Source: Candidatus Rifleibacteriota bacterium (GTDB lineage Bacteria > Muiribacteriota > Ozemobacteria > Ozemobacterales > Ozemobacteraceae). Taken from it: a DNA stretch of 64,000 nt. Under the pieces are notes generated by a model, which saw only the letters and a list, made by a program, of their open reading frames with translations, was not told where the DNA came from and did not search any database. Each line of letters begins with the position of its first letter. Position 1 is the stretch's first letter. The translations under genes were made by a program, and so were the position numbers. Of the stretch, positions 44,566 through 51,736 are shown piece by piece. Location: NCBI GenBank assembly GCA_015232575.1, contig JADFZL010000001.1, positions 248,001-312,000 on the forward strand, written 5' to 3'.

Positions 44566-45669
44566 ATGAATCATAAATCATTGATATTTTCTGTTCTGAT
44601 TATTTTGCTGACTTCCAGCTGGCAGCCAGTTCACGCTCTTGATCTGAGCAAATATCAGTCTTTCCTTTCAAACAAAACAAATTCTCAAATCGAGGAAAAA
44701 AAGAAAGACAATACGAAGAAATCATCCGCCAGCAAGACTATTCTCAAATATGAAAAAAAACCTTCAGTGAATGAATTTAATGATGGCAATAATGTCAAAG
44801 ACGAAGAAGCTGACGCATCATTCAGAGACAACAGACAACCCATTCCGGAAAAGTATAATAAGGACAAGAGAGACGGCCTCTTTCTTCCGGGCGAAACAAG
44901 GATTCCCGAAGGTCTGAAGTCGCTTCTGACTGATCGAAAAAATCCAAAGGAAGGTGTTTCGCTCAGTGGCGGCACAGGCGCAATACTGATTCCATCTCCC
45001 GGCGTAATTGAACCCGGCAAGACGGCTGTTGCTGTTCACGTTCTTCCGTTTGACGTTTACAATGTCAATGACAAAAAATATGAATATGAAAGATATTTTG
45101 ACACTTCTTCAAAAATCGTCTTCGGTGTTACTGAAGGTTTTGAACTTGGCCTGGAGAAAACATTTTCTAACCAGGATCAGTATGATATAGCAAACCCACT
45201 GTTTATTCACACCAAGTATCAGGTCCCCGGGAATGTAACGCTGGGCGGATGCTTCTCAACGAATACCGGTGATGCTTACAGCTCAGTATGGGTTTCTGCC
45301 GGAGTCCCGGCATTGTGGGTTGGCGCAGGCGGAAATTTTGGGCCGAATCCATTCAAGTTTTTTTATCGAGGCTGGGATTTAATGGCAAAAAGCAGATTCG
45401 GCGGATACAACTACGACTATTCAAAGGCGCAGGGATACGCTGATCCGGTATGGTTCATGGTTGGCGGAACATTTTCACTGAGTAATTATCTTAATTTTGT
45501 CTATGACTTCAACGGTGATAAGTTCAGCCTGGGCTTCAGAGCTAACTACCAGAAAACGGTATTTCTGGATATTTCATACATCTCTGACGGCGACTACGAA
45601 AGAATGCCGGGCGCAATTACACATAAACAACTGAACAACCTGATCTTCGGCGGCTCAATAGTATACTGA
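44566..45669 (+). CDS. Exported protein, probable outer-membrane beta-barrel
   Basis: 367 residues with a signal peptide (residues 1-24, ending PVHA before LDLSKY). AAGG lies just before the ATG. Residues 25-120 are charged and probably disordered. From about 125 the chain has alternating hydrophobic/polar strands (GVTEGFELGLEKTF, VWVSAGVPALWVGAGG, FSLGFRANYQK) and ends in an aromatic strand (FGGSIVY), like an outer-membrane barrel. No family recognised with confidence. It is divergent from the PTS operon. Confidence 0.6.
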   Translation: MNHKSLIFSVLIILLTSSWQPVHALDLSKYQSFLSNKTNSQIEEKKKDNTKKSSASKTILKYEKKPSVNEFNDGNNVKDEEADASFRDNRQPIPEKYNKDKRDGLFLPGETRIPEGLKSLLTDRKNPKEGVSLSGGTGAILIPSPGVIEPGKTAVAVHVLPFDVYNVNDKKYEYERYFDTSSKIVFGVTEGFELGLEKTFSNQDQYDIANPLFIHTKYQVPGNVTLGGCFSTNTGDAYSSVWVSAGVPALWVGAGGNFGPNPFKFFYRGWDLMAKSRFGGYNYDYSKAQGYADPVWFMVGGTFSLSNYLNFVYDFNGDKFSLGFRANYQKTVFLDISYISDGDYERMPGAITHKQLNNLIFGGSIVY

Positions 45670-45770
45670 AAAGAAAAAGAAAAGACTTAACCACTGAATA
45701 GACGCATACTGAAAAGAAAAGATTTAACCACGGAATACACGGAATTCACGGACTTTTAAGATTTAAGATT

Positions 45771-45801
45771 CAGGGTTCAGGGTTCAGGGTTCAGGGTTCA
45801 G
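45771..45801 (+). repeat. Heptamer tandem repeat (CAGGGTT)4
   Basis: Four perfect copies of CAGGGTT plus CAG. It follows a run of TTTAAGATT-like and CCACGGAATACACGG-like sequence after the barrel gene. Confidence 0.8.
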
Positions 45802-45940
45802 TTGAGTGTTTTTATATTTTGCAAAGCTATAATCGCACCTACTCAAGCCGGGTCTACTGTCTGACCAGAATTGCTGAAGAAACCAAAAAACAATATTCAG
45901 ATCACCATTTTTCTCCTTTTTCGAGACTGTATCAATGTTA

Positions 45941-46103
45941 CTGAATACGCAAAATCTTAAATAAGGGGTCAAATTTGCTTGTTAACTTTTGGGTGGGCTC
46001 TCACCTCGAACGAATGTGAGAGATATCCATAACCGCTAGATTTTTCCCTTCGCTCGAAATGACATAATATAAATGCCCCTTTAATTAAGATTTGCAGTAC
46101 TGA
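45941..46103. mobile_element. MITE-like element, full copy C
   Basis: About 163 bases. The left end reads CTGAATACGCAAAATCTTAA and the inverted right end reads TCAGTACTGCAAATCTTAA, so the ends form terminal inverted repeats that continue into AAGGGGTC-like sequence. The centre (45999-46064) is the palindromic TCACCTCGAACGAATGTGAG core. It is clearly homologous over its whole length to the copy at 59782-59943. No gene inside. Confidence 0.65.
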
Positions 46104-46130
46104 GCAGGAAAAAAAACACGATTTTCTCTC

Positions 46131-46166
46131 TGTTTTTCTCTATGCCTCTGCGTCTCTGCGTGAGAT
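46131..46166 (-). repeat. Dispersed ATCTCACGCAGAGACGCAGAGGC-type oligonucleotide
   Basis: On the minus strand a 36-base sequence containing CACGCAGAGACGCAGAGG. It recurs on the plus strand at 59963-59999. Both lie 20-28 bases beyond the right end of a MITE-like copy. The adjoining 46200-46260 contains CCGTGTATTCCGTGGTT, the inverse of 45727-. Confidence 0.6.
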
Positions 46167-46324
46167 ATATCTTTTCTTCAGCAACATTGCCACAGTCTCC
46201 TTTTTTCTGCCTTTTTCCTTCTTTTTCCGTGCGTTCCGTGTATTCCGTGGTTTAAATCTTGTCATTTTCCCCATCTTTTCCGTCGTTAAAAGTTTGGTTT
46301 TTCGAAAAAACTAAACATTGTTGA

Positions 46325-46352
46325 TTGCTTTTTTTTCATTGCGTGGTATAAT
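46325..46352 (+). promoter_or_regulatory. Extended -10 promoter before the pseudopilin cluster
   Basis: TTGCTT (46325-46330), 16 bases, TATAAT (46347-46352) preceded by TGG, an extended -10. The start would lie at about 46359, so the ATG at 46361 would be nearly leaderless; a GTG at 46394 is an alternative start. Confidence 0.55.
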
Positions 46353-46360
46353 CATCGTGT

Positions 46361-46942
46361 ATGATCACAAAATCCGAATCAAATGGTAGTTTAGTGAAGC
46401 GCAAGTCGGGTGTTGGCATTCTCGAACTTCTCGGAGTTGCCTGTATTCTGAGCCTTTCTATTGGTCCGCTTTTTCATCTGATGAAACTGACCAGAATGGC
46501 TGAACAGAAAAGCGAAATGGAGTTCATGGCAACCCTCGTCGCACACCATGTCATGGAAAGAATCGTTGCGCTTTCTCAGAAGAATCCTGAAAAACTTCCG
46601 CCAATGTCTTCTGAAAAGCCTGTAATAATGCAGCCAGAGCAGAATGAGCCAGAAAGTGATTATTTCTCGTTTACTGATGGCAAATATAAAACTCTCAGCT
46701 CTGAAGATTCCCCTGAACTTTTTTCGGCACTCAGTCCATTCAAATGTCAGGTTGACACATATTTCCTTGAAGATTCACTTTATAAAATAATTGTCTATGT
46801 AATTTTCGAAGAAAATCAGATCAAGAAGAGAATTTACCTTGAAAGGCTGCTTGTTCTGAAGAATACCACCGGAAATTCCTCTTCACAACAATTTGAAGAA
46901 CCCGTGACAGGAGAAAGCAGCATTGATGAACCAGAAAACTGA
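46361..46942 (+). CDS. Pseudopilin-like protein with type IV prepilin leader
   Basis: 193 residues if ATG 46361 is used, 182 from GTG 46394. The latter gives the compact leader MKRKSG before VGILELLGVA, with Gly at -1 and Glu at +5, the standard prepilin-peptidase site. A hydrophobic helix (LLGVACILSLSIGPLFHLM) follows, then a soluble domain with a mobile acidic tail. Probably a minor (PilV/GspI-like) subunit of a type IV pilus or type II secretion pseudopilus. First gene of a six-gene run. Confidence 0.68.
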   Translation: MITKSESNGSLVKRKSGVGILELLGVACILSLSIGPLFHLMKLTRMAEQKSEMEFMATLVAHHVMERIVALSQKNPEKLPPMSSEKPVIMQPEQNEPESDYFSFTDGKYKTLSSEDSPELFSALSPFKCQVDTYFLEDSLYKIIVYVIFEENQIKKRIYLERLLVLKNTTGNSSSQQFEEPVTGESSIDEPEN

Positions 46943-47426
46943 AAGCACAAAGAAATTCACGGTTCCAATGTTGAAAAAAAAATCTGCATTCCTGTCATTT
47001 GAAGGGATAATGATTTTTTCTATTGTTGTGATGTTCTGCATTACTGTTTATGTATTATTTAACATTCTCAACCCGTCAACGAATACTGAAGACAAGCCTT
47101 CCCAGCTCATTCTGGTTTATCAGAAAATTCTTGAAAAGATGGATCGCGATATCAGATTTGCCGATTCATTTTCGCTTACAGAAAAGGTTCTTGAATTAAA
47201 AAGAAGTGATGGAAAAACAGTTTCCTTTCTGATTGAGAATGGCTCCCTTTATTACAGTGAGACGAATGATTCGGCTGCCAGAAGTCTTCTCATCGACGGA
47301 CTTAATCAGGCGAAATTCTGGTCACATCCTGATCTCCCTAACCTCATATCGGTACTTCTTGTACCATCTGACCGCATGGGATTTCCTTTCTTTACTTCTT
47401 TTGCCGTTAGAGGTGTAAAAAGGTGA
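46926..47426 (+). CDS. Pseudopilin-like protein with Ala at cleavage site
   Basis: About 166 residues, overlapping the previous gene by 17 bases. Positively charged leader MLKKKSA precedes FLSFEGIMIFSIVV: Glu at +5 fits a prepilin, but the -1 residue would be Ala rather than Gly. A membrane helix and a soluble domain with KMDRDIRFADSF follow, as in PilW/GspJ-like minor subunits. The stop overlaps the next start (GTGA). Confidence 0.6.
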   Translation: MNQKTESTKKFTVPMLKKKSAFLSFEGIMIFSIVVMFCITVYVLFNILNPSTNTEDKPSQLILVYQKILEKMDRDIRFADSFSLTEKVLELKRSDGKTVSFLIENGSLYYSETNDSAARSLLIDGLNQAKFWSHPDLPNLISVLLVPSDRMGFPFFTSFAVRGVKR

Positions 47427-47860
47427 ATAATTTGTCAGGAAGAAATGGTATCGCGCTGTATCTTATTGTTTCGGCTCTTCTGAGTGTTTTTATCCTCGTT
47501 TCAACTTTTTTCCTCGGTTCAAACAAGATTAAAAGCAGGTTTATCCCGGCAATAAGCCGCGTTAAAGCAGATTACTATCTCGAATCCGCTGCTCTTATGG
47601 CACTGAATAAGGCTATTTCAAATGCAGCCGACAATCAAAGTCTGAAGATAGATTTTCCAACACGCGAAGTGTCCCCTGGCTTATCGATAATTATTAAAGA
47701 AATATCCTCAACCGTTTCATCAAAGAGAATTCTTGTACTGATTGAAGGCGAAGGTATCAGCAGGCATCTTGAAGCCCTCATGGTCCAGTCTGATTCGAAC
47801 GAAGGCATACCGCTCAGCAACGGCTGGTATGTCAAATTCTTCCCTGATTTCTCTGAATGA
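47423..47860 (+). CDS. Small PilX/GspK-like membrane protein
   Basis: 145 residues from a GTG overlapping the previous stop. Leader LSGRNG precedes IALYLIVSALLSVFIL; Gly at -1 but no Glu at +5, as in GspK-type minor pseudopilins. The helix is followed by ADYYLESAALMALNKAI, like the post-helix segment of PilX proteins. Role inferred from neighbours. Confidence 0.55.
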   Translation: MNNLSGRNGIALYLIVSALLSVFILVSTFFLGSNKIKSRFIPAISRVKADYYLESAALMALNKAISNAADNQSLKIDFPTREVSPGLSIIIKEISSTVSSKRILVLIEGEGISRHLEALMVQSDSNEGIPLSNGWYVKFFPDFSE

Positions 47861-47948
47861 CGACGAGAAATTCCCCTTCCTCGTCGAAGACGCGCAGAGA
47901 AAAAAATTTACCGGGGTATATGCGTTTAACTGATGAGCCAAAGAAACT

Positions 47949-47988
47949 GATTTTTAACCACGGATGAACACGGAATAACACGGATTTT
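47949..47988 (+). repeat. Dispersed CCACGGATGAACACGG-type sequence
   Basis: AACCACGGATGAACACGGAA and TAACACGGATTTTC lie in the gap before the large PilX-like gene. Related CACGG-rich stretches occur at about 45727 and, inverted, at 46225. Confidence 0.5.
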
Positions 47989-48070
47989 CATATTGACGAA
48001 TATACAATCATTGTGTTTAATCAGTTAACATATTCACGCAAAAATTTCCGAATTATTGAGAAGACACATA

Positions 48071-50155
48071 ATGACGCTTTGTAAGAAATCCGGCTTTGTT
48101 CTGATGTTGGTTCTGGCGATCACTGCCGTTCTCTTGCTTCTCGGCATTACAATGCACTTTTTTGTCAGTCAGCAGACTGTCAGCCTGAGTATTCTTGTTA
48201 ATTCTGAAATCGCACATTTTCTTGCAGAAAGCGGCATATCATTTTCATCGCGCTCAGTCAGGGAAGCCATTAAGAATTCATCAGGCGGAATTCGCAGTTT
48301 GCTCGAAAAACCGTCAAATATCTCTGACACATGCCTGACTTCCACGTTGAAAGACACCTGGAATGACGATCTGACAAAATTCGCCGCGGAAATCGACCCA
48401 ACTGCTTCAATAAAAGTTGATGTCTGGCTGAGAAAATTCACGCAAACCGAAACAAACAGCGCTCAATGGGTTGATCCGGGCGCAAAAACAGGCTTTCTTG
48501 TAATAGAATCAACCGGACAATATCGTGGAATGCAGCGGAAGATTTCTGTCAGCCGTAAAGTCACCGTTGCAAGCTGCCTTCCTCCTGTTTACTGCAGATT
48601 TTCCCTCCATGCAAAGGATGCAGGCCGTGACGATCCAAACAGATTCAATCTGTTGTACAATGATTACGATGGAATTAATTCTGACCCCAGACCTTTTGTT
48701 GTGTACAACCATGATCTCCCTGATTCCAGCATTGAGCCAAAACCCATGGCGCAGATACTCTCAGAAGAAAAAGATGAAAACATTTACAAAAAGCGTGCAT
48801 GGATATACCTTGGAAGGTCGCCGCTCAGACTTCACCTCACTTCAGGACCTGGAAGATACGGTGAAATTTTTCATTTTTATGATGTCGCAAATCCGAATAC
48901 TTTTCAGGCGGTAAAATTTAAGAAACAGCAAAGCCAGATTCCGCCGGTTTTTGGAACGCCTTTTCCCTGGTACTGGGATCGCCCCGACCTCCAACCTGGA
49001 CAGCCCGTACGTACTGTCAACTACCTTTTTGATTATTCCTATATTATCGCTGGTTTCCATGATAAAAGTGGAACTGCTCAGACAAATGCGATGTATCTGG
49101 GTGGAATTCTGAATTCTGAAAAATCCAGATTCGGCTCGCGCTCATCAATTCTTCATCTTTACGGCGATGCTGAAAAAGGACGTCAATCACGTGCAAAAGT
49201 TCTCGGAAAAGTTAACCTGGCTTTTCCAAGGTATGCCTACATAGACATTGTTCCGCAGGAAAGCGATGTTCAACAGATGTTTGCAAATACAAAAAATCCG
49301 CCACCAACATTTCTGCTGCCCTCTCTTTTCCAAAACGAATATGACACACCAACCAAGCTTATGGAAGATGTAAAAAACCGCCATTTTGGAGGTCCCCTTC
49401 TTCCTTTCAATAAATTCTTTCAAAGCTACGAACAGTATAAATCATGCATGAGTACAATAGTAGAAGTGCCTTATATTACTTCATACAATTCCATACAGGA
49501 TATAGTAGCTCCTTCCGGCCCGAAGGTTTTTCCACCTTCCCGCGAACTTCTGAAGGAAGATTTGTCTAACACTGTAAAAATTGAAAAGGGCGGTCAGACA
49601 ATTTATGAAGGCCCTGTTAATCCTCCTTTGTTCAATGAAACAGTGAACAAAAGAGTACAACAGCAGTTTGAAACGATTGATGACTTCTGGAAATCATGCA
49701 TTGACAGCAGCGACAATACCCTTAAACTTGACCGCATAGTTAGAATTGTAAACCCCAGAAAAGACACTCTTGTCGTTCCTCCTGCTGCACAAGGTGCTTC
49801 ACTGGCCGTTTCCGGCGGTGGTATGATCATTCTTGAAAAGGGTGACATTCTTATTAAAGGCGTTGAAATGAAGAACAATTATCAGGCTCTGACAATAATT
49901 GCGCCAGAAGCGGTAAGCGTCCTGTTCGACAACGATAAACCCTGTCAGGTAAATATTGTTGCTCCAAAGGCTGATTTCATGGCATCAGGAAAGCCTGATA
50001 TTTCTGGAATTCTGGCAGTTAATTTCCTGTCGTTAGATTCTAGATTCAACGGTGGTGCATTGAAATACAGGGAATCTCAAAACCCTGAATATGACAAGTA
50101 CTACTCCTTTTACAAAGCCTGGATTGATGAGAAAGACGAATTATGGTTCGAATAG
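48071..50155 (+). CDS. Large PilX-like pilus assembly protein
   Basis: 694 residues from ATG 48071 (the frame reaches TTG 48056). N-terminus CKKSG then FVLMLVLAITAVLLLLGITM is a prepilin-like leader and helix without Glu at +5. SEIAHFLAESGISFSSR is the PilX N-terminal pattern. The long soluble part has no recognised domain; near residue 590 GGGMIILEKGDILIKGV and QALTIIAPEAVSV suggest a small beta-helix like that at the C-terminus of other large PilX-like proteins. It may cap a pseudopilus or carry an adhesin-type domain. Confidence 0.6.
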   Translation: MTLCKKSGFVLMLVLAITAVLLLLGITMHFFVSQQTVSLSILVNSEIAHFLAESGISFSSRSVREAIKNSSGGIRSLLEKPSNISDTCLTSTLKDTWNDDLTKFAAEIDPTASIKVDVWLRKFTQTETNSAQWVDPGAKTGFLVIESTGQYRGMQRKISVSRKVTVASCLPPVYCRFSLHAKDAGRDDPNRFNLLYNDYDGINSDPRPFVVYNHDLPDSSIEPKPMAQILSEEKDENIYKKRAWIYLGRSPLRLHLTSGPGRYGEIFHFYDVANPNTFQAVKFKKQQSQIPPVFGTPFPWYWDRPDLQPGQPVRTVNYLFDYSYIIAGFHDKSGTAQTNAMYLGGILNSEKSRFGSRSSILHLYGDAEKGRQSRAKVLGKVNLAFPRYAYIDIVPQESDVQQMFANTKNPPPTFLLPSLFQNEYDTPTKLMEDVKNRHFGGPLLPFNKFFQSYEQYKSCMSTIVEVPYITSYNSIQDIVAPSGPKVFPPSRELLKEDLSNTVKIEKGGQTIYEGPVNPPLFNETVNKRVQQQFETIDDFWKSCIDSSDNTLKLDRIVRIVNPRKDTLVVPPAAQGASLAVSGGGMIILEKGDILIKGVEMKNNYQALTIIAPEAVSVLFDNDKPCQVNIVAPKADFMASGKPDISGILAVNFLSLDSRFNGGALKYRESQNPEYDKYYSFYKAWIDEKDELWFE

Positions 50156-50592
50156 ACATTATTATGAAACGAAATGCGATTTCTTTGATTGAAATTCTTG
50201 TTGCAGTAGCAATTCTTGGTTTCGCGATGCTGCCGATAGCTTTTTCCTTTTCAAGTGGAACACGTGGAATACAGATGGGATTTGATGAATTCCTCGCCCA
50301 CTCTGCCGCGCTTGAACTACTTGAGCAGACAGCTTCCATACCTTTTTCGGTATTGCCAACTGGTAATTTCAATAATGCTGCAATTCAGGATGGCGCATCA
50401 ATCGGCGGAACGCCGCTGCTTTTCAAAATCAGCGTCAGCAAGGGAATTGAGCGGGAACTGAAAATTGAAGAAATTAAAAAGAACGGTGTAATCAGAGCAA
50501 AAAAAATTTCAGTTAAGGTCACCTGGGAAACTTCAGATAAAAAGAAAAAACAGATTAGTTTAAAAATTATCACAGCAAATGAGAATGTTTGA
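50143..50592 (+). CDS. Pseudopilin (prepilin N-methylation motif)
   Basis: 149 residues from ATG 50143, which has GAGAAAGA upstream and overlaps the previous gene by 13 bases; ATG 50164 is an alternative. Leader MKRNA precedes ISLIEILVAVAILGF: Glu at +5, but Ala at -1. The helix is standard for PilV/GspI. The C-terminus is Lys-rich. Confidence 0.75.
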   Translation: MVRIDIIMKRNAISLIEILVAVAILGFAMLPIAFSFSSGTRGIQMGFDEFLAHSAALELLEQTASIPFSVLPTGNFNNAAIQDGASIGGTPLLFKISVSKGIERELKIEEIKKNGVIRAKKISVKVTWETSDKKKKQISLKIITANENV

Positions 50593-50670
50593 CTCCAATT
50601 TTGCATTTAGTATCAATTTTGAACTGCAAATTGAGACTTCATGCAAATGAAATGAAAGTTGGTTTTTCAT
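50591..50670 (-). repeat. 80-bp interspersed repeat, copy R1
   Basis: On the minus strand the copy begins ATGAAAAACCAACTTTCATT and includes ATTTGCATG, then the palindromic arms TCTCAATTTG/AAATTGAT and ends TGCAAAATTGG. Homologous to copies at 51655-51733 and 60054-60130. It starts at the stop of the pseudopilin gene. Confidence 0.65.
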
Positions 50671-50718
50671 AAAAGTCTGTACCGGGTGATTAACAGTAAC
50701 AAATTATTTGAGGGAAAT

Positions 50719-51312
50719 GTGAACATTTGTAATAGTCATTATTCGGAAAAACGCGGTATAACAATCGTTGAGATACTGGTTTCAACGGGTGTTCTTATTT
50801 TAATTGTTTCCGGACTGATTTTTCTTATGACCGGATTTCGAAGGTCATTTGATAAGGGTGAGGAGTCGGTGGTTGTGCTTCAGGAATCGGCGCTTTTTCT
50901 TTCAACACTCAGGAATGATCTAGTTAATGCCATACCCGACAGAAGTCTTCCTGTAGACAAGTGGCGTGAACACATCAAATCATCTCCTACCAGGCTTGCA
51001 TTCAATGTTTTTTCTGATTCAACCGGCGGAATTGCGCCTGTAGTATATGATTATTCCAATTCTTCAATAAAGAGAACTGCCTCTGGAAAATCAAGAGTCA
51101 TTGTAAATGGTCACGCTGCTGCAATATCATGGAACATAGCAGCAGAAGAGCTTACAGGGACGGCTTCCGGGGTAAAGAGACTCTGGATAGACTTCAAGGG
51201 AGTTTTTTCCGGGAAAAACAAACCGGGAAAAGCTGAAACTTCTGGAAAAACAATAAAACTTGAGACTAAACTTTTCCCTGTAAGGCTTATTAGAGCGATG
51301 AATAGATCTTAA
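50719..51312 (+). CDS. PilW/GspJ-like pseudopilin
   Basis: 197 residues from GTG 50719, with GAGGG 4 bases upstream; the frame is open further back to 50659 without a signal. Leader ends SEKRG before ITIVEILVSTGVLIL, with Gly at -1 and Glu at +5. LSTLRNDLVNAIPD is the post-helix segment usual for PilW/GspJ. Last of the pseudopilin run. Confidence 0.75.
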   Translation: MNICNSHYSEKRGITIVEILVSTGVLILIVSGLIFLMTGFRRSFDKGEESVVVLQESALFLSTLRNDLVNAIPDRSLPVDKWREHIKSSPTRLAFNVFSDSTGGIAPVVYDYSNSSIKRTASGKSRVIVNGHAAAISWNIAAEELTGTASGVKRLWIDFKGVFSGKNKPGKAETSGKTIKLETKLFPVRLIRAMNRS

Positions 51313-51340
51313 GCCACAATAAAAGAAAAGAAAAGAAAGA

Positions 51341-51500
51341 AAAGACAAGACGAAATCTTTTTTCCGCAGATTACGCAGATTGTGCGGATTTTCAAGATCA
51401 AGATTTTAGATTTTTAGATATAAGATTTGGGATTTTCGAGACTTAAGATTTGAGATTTATGATTTGAGATTTATGATTTGGGATTTTTTTTGATGCAGAT
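51341..51500 (+). repeat. Low-complexity AGATTT/CGCAGATT stretch
   Basis: TTTCCGCAGATTACGCAGATT is followed by many AAGATTT, GAGATTTATGATTT units. A related stretch is at 57560-57705. The whole gap 51313-51736 holds only this and repeat copy R2. Confidence 0.6.
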
Positions 51501-51654
51501 TAGGGATGCTGGATTTTTTGTTAATGAAGATTAACGGACATTGACTGATTTACTGAAAATATTGTAGGCGATGATTTGGGTTTTTTCGTTGAAGATGCAA
51601 TTTGTTTCACTCAGACTACCAATTAATAAGTTAATTTTTGGAGATTAATTTTCG

Positions 51655-51733
51655 TGAAAAACCAACTTTCTCTTCATTTGCATGCAATCTCAATTTGCTC
51701 TCCAGAATTGAGATTGCATGCAAAATCCTGGTT
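51655..51733 (+). repeat. 80-bp interspersed repeat, copy R2
   Basis: Begins TGAAAAACCAACTTTCTC, contains CATTTGCATGCAATCTCAAT and the inverse ATTGAGATTGCATGCAAAAT, forming a long stem, and ends CCTGGTT. It ends 3 bases before the ATG of the first cyclase gene, so it is its 5' leader. Confidence 0.7.
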
Positions 51734-51736
51734 ATA

